From Stappia sp. WLB 29 (lineage in GTDB: Bacteria > Pseudomonadota > Alphaproteobacteria > Rhizobiales > Stappiaceae), in the NCBI RefSeq assembly GCF_023507705.1, contig NZ_JALBGD010000001.1, positions 1 to 64,000 on the forward strand: 64,000 nt of DNA, written 5' to 3'. Position 1 is the stretch's first letter. Each line of letters starts with the position of its first letter. Under the pieces are notes generated by a model, which did not search any database, had not been told where the DNA came from, and was given only the letters and a program-made list of their open reading frames with translations. The position numbers and the translations under genes are program-made. Below are positions 34,008 to 46,524 of the stretch, piece after piece.

Positions 34008-35021
34008 TCAGCCCTCCAGAACCTGCGCGAAGGCGCGCTTGATCCGCTCGGGACCCGGGAAATAGGTCCACTCCTGCGCATGCGGGTAGGGCGTGTCCCA
34101 GCCCGTCACGCGGACGATCGGCGCTTCCAGGTGGTAGAAGCAGCTCTCCTGCACGGCGGCGCTCAGTTCGGCGCCGAAGCCGGAGGTCTTGGTCGCCTCG
34201 TGGATGACGACGCAGCGTCCGGTCTTCTTCACCGAGGCCTCGATGGTCTCCAGGTCCAGCGGCAGCAGCGTGCGCAGGTCGATGATCTCCGCGTCGACGC
34301 CCGCTTCCTCGGCCGCCGCCTGGGCGACATAGACCATGGTGCCGTAGGCCAGCACGGTCAGCGCCGAGCCCTCGCGGCGAATCTTCGCCTTGCCCAGCGG
34401 CACGGTGAAATAATCCTCGCTGACATCGCCGAGCTCGTGGTTCTTCCACGAGACGACGGGTCGGTCGTGATGGCCGTCGAAGGGACCGTTGTAGAGCCGC
34501 TTCGGCTCCAGGAAGATCACCGGATCCGGGTCCTCGATGGAGGCGAGCAGCAGGCCCTTGGCATCGCGCGGATTGGACGGCACCACCACCTTGAGGCCGG
34601 CGACATGGGTGAACAGCGCCTCCGGGCTCTGGCTGTGGGTCTGGCCGCCGAAGATGCCGCCGCCGGTCGGCATGCGGATCACCATCGGACAGGTGAACTG
34701 GCCGGCGGAGCGGTGGCGCATGCGCGCCGCCTCGCTGACGATCTGGTCGTAGGCCGGGTACATGTAGTCGGCGAACTGGATCTCGACGACCGGCTTCAAG
34801 CCGTAGGCGCACATGCCGACGGCGGCGCCGACGATGCCGTTCTCGCTGATCGGCGCGTCGAAGCAGCGGTTGCTGCCGTATTTCTTCTGCAGGCCGGCGG
34901 TGCAGCGGAACACGCCGCCGAAATATCCGACATCCTCGCCGAACACGACGACCTGCCGGTCCCGGTCCATGGCGAGGTCATGGGCGTTGCGGATCGCCTC
35001 GATCATGGTCATGCGTGCCAT
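34008..35021 (-). CDS. bkdA2: Branched-chain keto acid dehydrogenase E1 beta subunit
   Basis: This 337-aa subunit has the transketolase-like pyrimidine domain (FGEDVGYFGGVFR near residue 25, PISENGIVGAAVGM near 60) and the C-terminal domain HEATKTSGFGAE. With E1alpha it decarboxylates branched 2-keto acids using thiamine diphosphate. Length matches known BkdA2 (~339). The ATG lies one base after the E1alpha stop, so the subunits are translated together. A longer open frame upstream was rejected because it overlaps E1alpha. Confidence 0.93.
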   Translation of the reverse strand: MARMTMIEAIRNAHDLAMDRDRQVVVFGEDVGYFGGVFRCTAGLQKKYGSNRCFDAPISENGIVGAAVGMCAYGLKPVVEIQFADYMYPAYDQIVSEAARMRHRSAGQFTCPMVIRMPTGGGIFGGQTHSQSPEALFTHVAGLKVVVPSNPRDAKGLLLASIEDPDPVIFLEPKRLYNGPFDGHHDRPVVSWKNHELGDVSEDYFTVPLGKAKIRREGSALTVLAYGTMVYVAQAAAEEAGVDAEIIDLRTLLPLDLETIEASVKKTGRCVVIHEATKTSGFGAELSAAVQESCFYHLEAPIVRVTGWDTPYPHAQEWTYFPGPERIKRAFAQVLEG

Positions 35022-35022
35022 G

Positions 35023-38149
<3,127 letters not shown>

Positions 38150-38158
38150 GGCGGCCGC

Positions 38159-39136
38159 TCACGGCTCGCGGGTCAGCAGGGCGAGCACGAAGACGGCCCC
38201 CAGCGACGTGGTGACGATGCCGATGGGCAGCTCCTGCGGTGCCAGCAGGGTGCGCGCGGCGATGTCGCTGACCAGCAGCAGCGCCGCGCCGGTGAGCGCC
38301 GCCACCGGCACGAAGCGCCCGTGCATCGGGCCGGCAAGCGCGCGGGCGATATGCGGCACCATCAGCCCGACGAAGCCGATCACGCCGCTGATCGACACGA
38401 AGGCGGCCGTCGCGAAGGCGCAGACCAGAAACGTGGTGCGGCGCAGCGCCACCACGTCGACGCCGAGCGTGCGCGCGGTGTCCTCGCCGGCCAGCAGCGC
38501 GTCGAAATTGCGGTGGCGGACGAAGGCGAAGGCGAGGATCGCCACAAGCCCGACGGCCGCGATCGGCAGCAGGTCCCAGCGGGCGAGGCCGAGCCCGCCC
38601 AGCGTCCAGAACAGCACCGAATGGGCGGCTCGCTGGTCGCCGGCAAAGACCAGATAGTTGGTCAGCGCCATGAACAGGAACGAGACCGCAAGCCCGGCCA
38701 GCACCAGCCGCGCCGGTCCCCGGTCGCCGAGCCGGGCGATCAGCGCCAGCACGATGGTTGATGCCGCCATGCCGCCGGCGAAGGCGGCGAGCGGCAGCGT
38801 CCACAGGCCGAGCAGGTCGCCGGTGACCGTGATCACCAGCACCGCCCCGGCCGCCGCGCCCGAGGACAGGCCGAACAGGAACGGATCGGCCAGGTCGTTG
38901 CGCGTCGTCGTCTGCAGCAGGCAGCCGACCGTGCCGAGTCCGGCGCCGACGAGCAGCGCCAGCAGCGCGCGCGGCAGGCGCAGGTCCACGACGATGCGCG
39001 CCGTCGGTCCGTCGCCGCCGGCCAGCGCGTCGATCACCGCGCGCACCGGCAGCGGCGTCGAGCCGATGGCAACGGCGGCCACCAGCAGCGCAAGCACCGC
39101 CAGCAATCCGCCGCAAAGGACCAGCGCCAGCCGCAT
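38159..39136 (-). CDS. FecCD-type ABC permease (B12-riboswitch operon)
   Basis: This 325-aa permease of the BtuC/FecCD family has about ten transmembrane helices. Family segments are LRLPRALLALLVGAGLGTVG near residue 50 and the cytoplasmic coupling loop GFVGLMVPHIARAL near 250. It is the last gene of an importer operon controlled by a cobalamin riboswitch, so cobalamin, cobinamide or another corrinoid or cobalt complex is the probable cargo. It follows the binding-protein gene by three bases. Confidence 0.88.
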   Translation of the reverse strand: MRLALVLCGGLLAVLALLVAAVAIGSTPLPVRAVIDALAGGDGPTARIVVDLRLPRALLALLVGAGLGTVGCLLQTTTRNDLADPFLFGLSSGAAAGAVLVITVTGDLLGLWTLPLAAFAGGMAASTIVLALIARLGDRGPARLVLAGLAVSFLFMALTNYLVFAGDQRAAHSVLFWTLGGLGLARWDLLPIAAVGLVAILAFAFVRHRNFDALLAGEDTARTLGVDVVALRRTTFLVCAFATAAFVSISGVIGFVGLMVPHIARALAGPMHGRFVPVAALTGAALLLVSDIAARTLLAPQELPIGIVTTSLGAVFVLALLTREP

Positions 39137-39139
39137 GGC

Positions 39140-40102
39140 TCAGAACGCTTCCGGATGCATGGCGCGGGCGAGCCGCTCGATGCCCTCGATGTTTGCGGGG
39201 CCGGGCGTCAGTTCCTCATAGCGCAGAGGCAGATAGCGGGCGTTCTTCACAGCCTCGGTCTGGCTCATCACAGGGTGCGCTTCCAGGAAGGCGCGCAGCT
39301 TGTCCGCCCCGCCGCCGTCCTGGTAGTCGAGCAGGATGATGAACTGCGGATCGGCCGCCGCCACCGCTTCCCACGAGGTGGTGCCCCAGCTGGTCTCCAT
39401 GTCCGCGGTGACGTTGCGCCCGCCGGCCGCCTCGATCATCGCCGTCGGCATGGCGAAGCGGCCGGCGGTGAAGGGCTTGTCCTCGCCGGAATCGTAGAGG
39501 AACACCTTCATGTCGCGGGTCTCGCCGATGCGCGCGCTAAGCTCCGTCATCCGTGCTTTCCAGCCGTCGACCAGCGCCTGCGCCTCGGCCTCCTTGCCGA
39601 AGATGGTGCCGAGCCGCAGCATGTCGCCATAGAGCAGGTCGAGCGAGGCTTTGGGCCGTGCCTTGTCGAGATGGATGCAGCTTTCGGTGAGGAGCAGCGT
39701 CTTGATGCCGTGCGGCGCCAGCGTGTCGGGGGTGACGTCGCCGCCCGGCTTCATGCCGTAATACCAGCCGGCGAAGAACAGGTCCGGATCGGCGGCGACG
39801 AGATTTTCCAGCGTTGGGTACTTCGGCGCGATCTCGGGGATGTCGCCGCGCTTGCGGTCGAAATCCTCGCTGGTCTTGTACCAGCCGCTGATGCCGCTGA
39901 CGCCGACCATGCGGTCCTGCAGGCCGAGCGCGAAGGCCATCTCGCTCATGTTGATGTCCTGCACCACGATGCGCTCGGGCGCGGCGTCGAAGGTCAGCGG
40001 CGTCCCGCAATTGTCGACGGTGACGGGAAAGGCGAGCGCCGGTGTGGCGAAGGCCATCGCGGCGGCGAACAGGGACAGGCGCTTGAGGCCGGACTTCTTC
40101 AT
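39140..40102 (-). CDS. Periplasmic binding protein of the B12-riboswitch ABC importer
   Basis: This 320-aa class III binding protein (BtuF/FhuD-like fold) has a signal peptide in the first ~24 residues (KKSGLKRLSLFAAAMAFA, cleaved after PALA) and the typical opening DNCGTPLTFDAAPERIVV. The start is the ATG at 40102; the open frame upstream is not signal-like. By sequence it resembles Fe-siderophore binding proteins, but the riboswitch points to corrinoid. The permease follows immediately and the ATPase gene precedes it by 64 bases. Confidence 0.82.
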   Translation of the reverse strand: MKKSGLKRLSLFAAAMAFATPALAFPVTVDNCGTPLTFDAAPERIVVQDINMSEMAFALGLQDRMVGVSGISGWYKTSEDFDRKRGDIPEIAPKYPTLENLVAADPDLFFAGWYYGMKPGGDVTPDTLAPHGIKTLLLTESCIHLDKARPKASLDLLYGDMLRLGTIFGKEAEAQALVDGWKARMTELSARIGETRDMKVFLYDSGEDKPFTAGRFAMPTAMIEAAGGRNVTADMETSWGTTSWEAVAAADPQFIILLDYQDGGGADKLRAFLEAHPVMSQTEAVKNARYLPLRYEELTPGPANIEGIERLARAMHPEAF

Positions 40103-40166
40103 GGGGGACAGGCTCCTCGTGAGGATGAATAACCGGGAAACGTCGGAGACAAGGGAAAAGCGGGGC

Positions 40167-41045
40167 TCAGCCGCGCGTTGCCACCGCATGCAGATGCGGA
40201 GCACTGGGTGCGGCCGGCCCGGCCGTTTCGCCCGCCGTAGCGGCGCCGAACCGCCCCTCGATGGGGATGTCCAGCACGCTGATCTGGCGGGCCTCCACCG
40301 GATGCTGCATCCGGTGCATGTCGACGCTGAACACCGCGCGCACCCGCTCGCTCGACAGCACCTCGACCGGATGGCCGTGCGCGATGAGCTGCCCGCCCTG
40401 GATCAGCGCCACATGGCTGGCGAAGGCCTCGATCAGCGTCAGGTCGTGCAGGGCCGCAACCACGGTGATGCCGAGGCCGGAGACGAGGCTGAGCAGCTCG
40501 CCGCGTGCCAGCGGATCGAGATGGTTGGTCGGCTCGTCCAGCACCAGGATGCGCGGGCGCTGGCAGACGGCGCGGGCGATCTTCGCCCGCTGGCGTTCGC
40601 CGCCGGAGATCTCGCCCATCCGCCGGCCGGCAAACCGCGTCAGGTCGGCCAGCGCCAGCGCCTCGTCGGTCGCCCTGGCGCTCGCCTCGCGCCCGCCGGT
40701 GCGGTGATGCGGCAGCTGGCCGAGCGAGACATATTGCGAAACGGTCAGCCGGTCGCAGCTCTCCTCGCTCTGGCCGACATAGGCGATGATGCGGGCGCGC
40801 TCGGTGATCGGCACGTCGCGATACGGCTTGCCGCCGAGCCGCATCTCGCCGCCGGTCGGCTCGCTCAGCCCGGCGATCAGCCGGATCAGGGTCGACTTGC
40901 CCGCGCCGTTCGGCCCGGCAACGACGAGGATCTCGCCGTCATGCACATGCAGCGTCAGGTCGGACAGGAGCGCATCGGCGCCGCGCGGCCGGTAGCCGAC
41001 CTTTTGCAGCTCCAGCACCACCGGGGTTCCGCTGTGATGGCTCAT
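40167..41045 (-). CDS. ABC transporter ATPase (FecE/BtuD type)
   Basis: This 292-aa ATPase has Walker A GPNGAGKST (near 45), the signature SGGERQRAKIARA (near 145), Walker B ILVLDEP and the switch His. A C-terminal extension of about 40 residues follows the catalytic core. The start overlaps the stop of the DUF1636 gene (ATGA). It energises the import system of this operon. Confidence 0.88.
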   Translation of the reverse strand: MSHHSGTPVVLELQKVGYRPRGADALLSDLTLHVHDGEILVVAGPNGAGKSTLIRLIAGLSEPTGGEMRLGGKPYRDVPITERARIIAYVGQSEESCDRLTVSQYVSLGQLPHHRTGGREASARATDEALALADLTRFAGRRMGEISGGERQRAKIARAVCQRPRILVLDEPTNHLDPLARGELLSLVSGLGITVVAALHDLTLIEAFASHVALIQGGQLIAHGHPVEVLSSERVRAVFSVDMHRMQHPVEARQISVLDIPIEGRFGAATAGETAGPAAPSAPHLHAVATRG

Positions 41046-41488
41046 GCGCCGTCCCTCCGCCCCGGCACTCCGGGGGCGAAAGCGGGCAGGGCGGGCATGC
41101 GCGCCAGCGTCTTGCCCTTCAGCCCTTCGGGGCGCTGCAGCGAGGAGCACCAGCCGTCCTCGAGCTCGGCATATTGCCGGGCGAAGGCGACGAGCGTTGC
41201 CACGTCGCGCGCCGGCTCGATGTCGCCGAAGAGATAGCTCGCCTTGCCCTCGGCCTGATAGGCGACCGTGCAGGGGCGCGAGCAGCCGGCCATGCAGGCC
41301 GCGCCCTCAACGCTCACATGCGCCAGACCGTTTTCGGCAAGCGCCGCGTTCAAGGTCTCGATGAGGTCCGCACCCGGGCGCTCGCGCGTTTCCGGGTCGC
41401 GGCAGGTGGTGCACACGGTGATGCAGTGCCGGCGCGTGTCCGGCGTTGCCTCCATGCGGCGTTCGCCGAGCGCGAGATCATGCGCCAT
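41042..41488 (-). CDS. DUF1636 Cys-rich putative metal-binding protein
   Basis: This 148-aa protein belongs to the DUF1636 family often found in cobalamin-riboswitch operons. It has the Cys pairs CTTC near residue 26 and CMAGCSRPC near 64, resembling thioredoxin-like [2Fe-2S] or metal sites. The start is uncertain: ATG 41488 overlaps a small upstream ORF, which would couple their translation, while ATG 41455 is also in frame; neither has a strong ribosome site of its own. It may bind cobalt or an Fe-S cluster and help process imported corrinoid; no function is proven for the family. Confidence 0.75.
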   Translation of the reverse strand: MAHDLALGERRMEATPDTRRHCITVCTTCRDPETRERPGADLIETLNAALAENGLAHVSVEGAACMAGCSRPCTVAYQAEGKASYLFGDIEPARDVATLVAFARQYAELEDGWCSSLQRPEGLKGKTLARMPALPAFAPGVPGRRDGA

Positions 41489-41576
41489 GGCGCTGCCCCG
41501 CGCGTTCGGCCGCAAGGTTCGGCAGGCTGCGGACAAAGACCCTGGATGGGCGGAAGATGGAATCGTTGCGTGTCAT
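41478..41576 (-). CDS. Small ORF (32 codons) under the cobalamin riboswitch
   Basis: The ATG has a strong ribosome site, GGGAAGG (41588-41582), five bases away, the best in this operon. A hairpin CCGGA/TCCGG (41604-41587) overlaps that site. The peptide begins MTRNDSIFRP and matches nothing I know. Its stop lies just past the ATG (41488) of the DUF1636 gene, so ribosomes finishing it could start the next gene. It may be a leader peptide and not a functional protein. Confidence 0.4.
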   Translation of the reverse strand: MTRNDSIFRPSRVFVRSLPNLAAERAGQRHGA

Positions 41577-41616
41577 GGCTACCTTCCCGGAACACCCCGT
41601 CCGGTCGTCGTTTGCG

Positions 41617-41830
41617 GGAGATGGCAGGTCTCCTGGCTCGCGGGTCCGGCCCGGCCGCGCCTTCCCGCCCGGCTTCGGGCAGTGGCATCGTGCGGCTGGG
41701 CCCGGGCCATTCGTCCGGTAAAGGACGTCGGCCCCGGCCGCTTACAGTTGCGGGGGCAGCCACGGTCTCGGCCCCTGATGGGTACGCCTCACCGTGTTCC
41801 CTTTTCATGCCTCTGGCGGTTCGGCCGTCG
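41617..41830 (-). ncRNA. Cobalamin (AdoCbl) riboswitch
   Basis: Read on the minus strand, the region has the conserved pieces in order: AAAAGGGAACACGGTGA, GCTGCCCCCGCAACTGTAAGCGG, the B12-box part GATGCCACTG with CCGGGCGGGAAGG, and the closing AGCCAGGAGACCTGCC. These are the hallmark segments of class I cobalamin riboswitches. It precedes the small ORF, DUF1636 and ABC importer genes and should repress them when cobalamin is plentiful, probably by hiding the ribosome site at 41582-41588. The ends are approximate. Confidence 0.93.
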
Positions 41831-41907
41831 GCAACCATCGCCGCCAAACTGGCAGATGACGGGGGCTGCATCAAGACCAATCGCCGACGGCCGGGCGCAG
41901 GGCCGGT

Positions 41908-43113
<1,206 letters not shown>

Positions 43114-43134
43114 CGCGAAAGCTCCTGATTCATT

Positions 43135-43151
43135 ATGTTATTACATAACAT
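43135..43151. promoter_or_regulatory. Zur box upstream of the COG0523 gene
   Basis: ATGTTAT-TAC-ATAACAT is a perfect 7-3-7 inverted repeat matching the alphaproteobacterial Zur operator. It lies 22 bases ahead of the start codon and would repress the gene in zinc-replete cells. Confidence 0.85.
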
Positions 43152-43534
43152 TACTTGACCGAAAGAAAGGCGGCCGGAGCCGCCGCGATTATTTATTCTC
43201 TCGGCCGTTCCCCTGGGGCACGCGAAGCATGGCCTGGGACGATCTGAGAAAAGGGCACAGCTTCGCATCCTCTCTGCCGTCACCCCGGACGAGCATCGCG
43301 AGATCCGGGACCCATTCGTTTCCAGAGCGGCGGCGAGGACACGCCGACGCCCCGCCTGTCGTCGCGGTTTCGGCGCAGCCGAAGACCGGTATCCAGTAAC
43401 CCCGAACGGTTCGGCCAAGACCTCAGCGCTGCCGCCCGAGGCCGCTTCCTTCGCGTCGCCATTTGCTCAGGCGGATACTGGACGCCTGCCTTCGCAGGTA
43501 TGACAGCCGTGGAAGATAGCGATGCGCTCCCGCC
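43152..43534. other. Intergenic region with dispersed repeats
   Basis: No gene was seen. It carries the second copy of the 34-base dispersed element (43279-43313) and, further on, sequence of a second common rhizobial repeat type (43440-43505; inverted GGCG...CGCC segments followed by CCTTCGCAGGTATGACAG). These look like non-coding repeat relics. Confidence 0.5.
43279..43313. repeat. Dispersed intergenic repeat, copy 2
   Basis: This copy matches 74-107 with a few transitions and has the same core CGAGCATCGCGAGA. See copy 1 for the comparison. Confidence 0.6.
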
Positions 43535-44605
43535 TCAGCCGTTGCCGCCGAGGCACTGTTCCATCGAGCTGGCCAGCCCGTCGATCAGGCCGAAATAGAG
43601 GTCCGGCCCGTCGGCGAGTTCCGCGCCCAGCGGGTCGAGAACGCCCGAGCGGGCATCGGTGCCCTCGGTCACCACCTGGATCAGCTTCGGTTCGAACTGC
43701 GGTTCGGCGAAGACGCAGGTCGCACCCAGATCGCCGATGCGGGCCTTGATCTCGGCGACCCGCTCCGCGCCTGGCATCACTTCCGGGCTGACGGTGATCG
43801 AGCCGGAGGCGGTCACGCCGAAGCGCTTCTCGAAATACTGGTAGCCGTCGTGGAAGACGATGAAGCCCTTGCCGCGCAGCGGCGCCAGGCGCGTGTCGAT
43901 GTCGGCGCGCATCGCCTCGATCCGCTCCACCGTCTTGGCCGCATTTTCCTCATAGGCGGCGGTGTTGTCCGGGTCGGCTTCCGACAGCGCCTCGGCGATC
44001 TCCATCACCATGGCCTTGGCGTTTTCCGGGTCGAGCCAGATATGCGCGTCGAAGGCCCCATGCGCGTGCCCGTGGACGTCATCGTCTCCATGGTCGTGAC
44101 CATGTGCCTCGGCCGTTTCGTGCTTCTCGTCATGTCCGTGCGTCTCGTCATGATCGTGGCCCGCATGGTCGTCATGCTTGTCGTCGTCGTGGCCGGCGTG
44201 ATCGTGTCCCTCGTGCCCGTCTTCGCCGTGATCATGGCCCTCGAACGCGCCGCCCTCTCGGAAGGGAAGTTTTACGAGGCCGTGCGCGTCGATCAGCTCG
44301 ACGGACTTTGCGCCGGTGCCGATGGTCTCGACCGGCTTTTCCAGGAAGGCCTCCAGCTCGTGGCCGATCCAGAAGATCAGGTCGGCCTCCTGCAGCGCCC
44401 GCGCCTGCGAGGGGCGCAGGCTGTAGGTGTGTGGCGATCCGGCGCCCTCGATGATCAACTGCGGCTCGGCCACACCCTGCATCACCGAGGCGACGAGGGA
44501 ATGAACCGGCTTGATCGAGGCCACCACCTTCGGTGCGGCATGTCCTGCGGCACTCGTCGCAACCAGCAGCGAGGCGGACAGCAGCAATGTGCGGGCAAGC
44601 GTCAT
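43535..44605 (-). CDS. znuA: Zinc ABC transporter substrate-binding protein
   Basis: This 356-aa periplasmic cluster 9 binding protein has a signal peptide of ~22 residues (LARTLLLSASLLVATSAAG) and metal-ligand His residues in the usual positions: VHSLVA near residue 33, HIWLDPENA near 190 and HDGYQYF near 255. A large His/Asp-rich loop (about residues 120-185) gives the extra zinc-capturing segment seen in many ZnuA proteins. I chose the ATG at 44605; an ATG at 44629 falls inside the Zur box and is unlikely. It is divergent from znuCB, sharing a Zur-controlled promoter region. Confidence 0.93.
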   Translation of the reverse strand: MTLARTLLLSASLLVATSAAGHAAPKVVASIKPVHSLVASVMQGVAEPQLIIEGAGSPHTYSLRPSQARALQEADLIFWIGHELEAFLEKPVETIGTGAKSVELIDAHGLVKLPFREGGAFEGHDHGEDGHEGHDHAGHDDDKHDDHAGHDHDETHGHDEKHETAEAHGHDHGDDDVHGHAHGAFDAHIWLDPENAKAMVMEIAEALSEADPDNTAAYEENAAKTVERIEAMRADIDTRLAPLRGKGFIVFHDGYQYFEKRFGVTASGSITVSPEVMPGAERVAEIKARIGDLGATCVFAEPQFEPKLIQVVTEGTDARSGVLDPLGAELADGPDLYFGLIDGLASSMEQCLGGNG

Positions 44606-44627
44606 GAACGTCTCCGTATCGGCTGAC

Positions 44628-44644
44628 ATGTTATAAGATTACAT
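44628..44644. promoter_or_regulatory. Zur box 1 between znuA and znuC
   Basis: ATGTTAT-AAG-ATTACAT fits the 7-3-7 Zur inverted repeat with one mismatched pair. It lies 23 bases upstream of the znuA ATG. Confidence 0.8.
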
Positions 44645-44648
44645 TGTT

Positions 44649-44665
44649 GCGTTACGCTATAACGT
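44649..44665. promoter_or_regulatory. Zur box 2 between znuA and znuC
   Basis: GCGTTAC-GCT-ATAACGT is a weaker 7-3-7 Zur-like repeat. Its centre is 21 bases from box 1, two helical turns, so two Zur dimers could bind the same DNA face and cover both divergent promoters. Confidence 0.6.
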
Positions 44666-44794
44666 GTGAGATACAGACGGGCAAGCCCCCTGTCGGACCC
44701 TCTGCCGAAAAATCTCCCGCACTGCGAAACGCGCGGGACTTGCCCGCCGCGCGGGAGCATTGGAGGATGGCCGCGTGAATCAGGACCCAGCCCC

Positions 44795-45676
44795 ATGTTG
44801 ACGACCCCATCGAGGCCCACCGGCGAGGATCTCGTCCGCCTCACCTCGGCCGGCGTGTTCCGCGACGGCCGCTGGCTGGTGCGCGGCGTCGACCTGGCCG
44901 TGCGCCGGGGCGAGATCGTCACCCTGATCGGGCCGAACGGCTCGGGCAAGTCCACCACGGCCAAGACCGCGCTCGGGCTCATCGCCCCGAGCGAGGGCAG
45001 GGCGGAGCGCTGCCCCGGCCTTGCCGTCGGCTATGTGCCGCAGAAGCTCAGCATCGACTGGACGCTGCCGCTCACCGTCGAGCGGTTCCTCTCGCTCACC
45101 GGCCGCATTTCCTCGCGCGAGACCGACCGCGCGCTGGAGGCGACCGGCATTCCGCATCTGCGCCGCGCCGAGATGCGCAACCTGTCTGGCGGCGAATTCC
45201 AGCGCGCGCTGCTCGCGCGCGCCATGGCCCGCAAGCCCGATCTTCTCGTCCTCGACGAGCCGGTGCAGGGCGTCGACTTCTCCGGCGAGGTCGCGCTTTA
45301 CGATCTCATCCGCCGCATCCGCGACGACATCGGCTGCGGCATCCTCTTGATCTCGCACGACCTGCATGTGGTGATGGCGGCGACCGATCATGTCGTCTGC
45401 CTCAACGGCCATGTCTGCTGTCAGGGCGCGCCGACGGCGGTCGCCTCGAGCGAGGCCTACAAGCAGCTGTTCGGCGCCCGCGCCGATGCGACGCTCGCCG
45501 TCTACGAGCACAATCACGACCACACTCATCTGGCGGACGGGCGGGTGATGCACGCCGACGGCAGCATCACCACACACTGCCACCCGGACGACGGCCACCA
45601 CCATCACGACCATCACGGTCATGATCACGGGGCAGGGGGCGCTGCCGCGTCCCCGGCCGGAGGGCGCCATGCTTGA
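44795..45676 (+). CDS. znuC: Zinc ABC transporter ATPase with His-rich tail
   Basis: This 293-aa ATPase has Walker A GPNGSGKST (near 45), the signature LSGGEFQRALLARA (near 130), Walker B LLVLDEP and a C-terminal ~55-residue tail very rich in His and Asp (HDHTH, then HHHHDHHGHDHG). The ATG at 44795 was selected; earlier open frame has no support. The tail may buffer zinc in the cytoplasm or sense it at the transporter. Its last codons overlap the znuB start. Confidence 0.92.
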   Translation: MLTTPSRPTGEDLVRLTSAGVFRDGRWLVRGVDLAVRRGEIVTLIGPNGSGKSTTAKTALGLIAPSEGRAERCPGLAVGYVPQKLSIDWTLPLTVERFLSLTGRISSRETDRALEATGIPHLRRAEMRNLSGGEFQRALLARAMARKPDLLVLDEPVQGVDFSGEVALYDLIRRIRDDIGCGILLISHDLHVVMAATDHVVCLNGHVCCQGAPTAVASSEAYKQLFGARADATLAVYEHNHDHTHLADGRVMHADGSITTHCHPDDGHHHHDHHGHDHGAGGAAASPAGGRHA

Positions 45677-46511
45677 CGACTTCTTCCTGCGCGCCCTGAT
45701 CGCCGGCGTCGGCGTTGCCCTCGTCGCCGGGCCGCTCGGCTGCTTCGTCGTGTGGCGGCGGCTCGCCTATTTCGGCGACACGCTGTCCCATGCCGCACTC
45801 CTCGGCGTGGCGCTGGCTTTCCTGATGCAGGTCAACATCACGCTCTCGGTCTTTGCCGTTTCGGTGATGGTGTCGCTGGCGCTGCTCGGCCTGCAGCGCC
45901 GGGCCTCGCTCTCCTCGGACGCGCTGCTCGGCCTGCTCGCCCATTCCTCGCTGGCGCTCGGCCTCGTCGCGCTCGCCTTCATGAGCTGGGTGCGCATCGA
46001 CCTGATGGGCTTTCTCTTCGGCGACATTCTCGCCGTGTCGAAGTTCGACATCCTCGCCGTCTATGTCGGCGGCGCGGCGGTGCTCGCCGTGCTGGTGATG
46101 ATCTGGACGCCGCTCTTTGCGGCGACGATCAGCCGCGAGCTGGCCGAGGCGGAGGGCTTGCGCCCCGACCGGGCCAACCTCATCTTCATGATCCTGCTGG
46201 CGACCGTCATCGCCATCTCGATGAAGATCGTCGGCGTGCTGCTGATCACGGCGATGCTGATCATTCCGGCCGCCACCGCGCGCCGCCTGTCCGGCGGACC
46301 GGAGCAGATGGCCGTCATCGCGGCCCTTGTCGGGGCCATTGCGGTGGTCGGCGGCTTGTTCGCCTCGCTGGAGTGGGATACGCCGTCGGGGCCGTCCATC
46401 GTCGTCGCGGCGCTGGTGCTGTTTCTCGCCAGCCTGTCGCCGGTCGCCGGATGGTTGCCGAGGCTGTTCGGCAGGGACGAAAAGGGCTCGCGCCCGGGGG
46501 AAGCCAACTGA
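45669..46511 (+). CDS. znuB: Zinc ABC transporter permease
   Basis: This 280-aa ABC-3 family permease has about eight transmembrane helices; GDTLSHAALLGVAL near residue 37 and MKIVGVLLITAMLIIPAA near 200 are typical ZnuB segments. The ATG overlaps the 3' end of znuC, indicating translational coupling. zur follows 13 bases after the stop, so znuCB-zur is probably one operon. Confidence 0.92.
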   Translation: MLDDFFLRALIAGVGVALVAGPLGCFVVWRRLAYFGDTLSHAALLGVALAFLMQVNITLSVFAVSVMVSLALLGLQRRASLSSDALLGLLAHSSLALGLVALAFMSWVRIDLMGFLFGDILAVSKFDILAVYVGGAAVLAVLVMIWTPLFAATISRELAEAEGLRPDRANLIFMILLATVIAISMKIVGVLLITAMLIIPAATARRLSGGPEQMAVIAALVGAIAVVGGLFASLEWDTPSGPSIVVAALVLFLASLSPVAGWLPRLFGRDEKGSRPGEAN

Positions 46512-46524
46512 TGAGGACCGGTCG

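Noticed and set aside
44040-44245. Repeat-rich stretch resembling a repeat array
   Set aside because: It encodes the His/Asp-rich loop of ZnuA; the repetition is due to codons for His and Asp.
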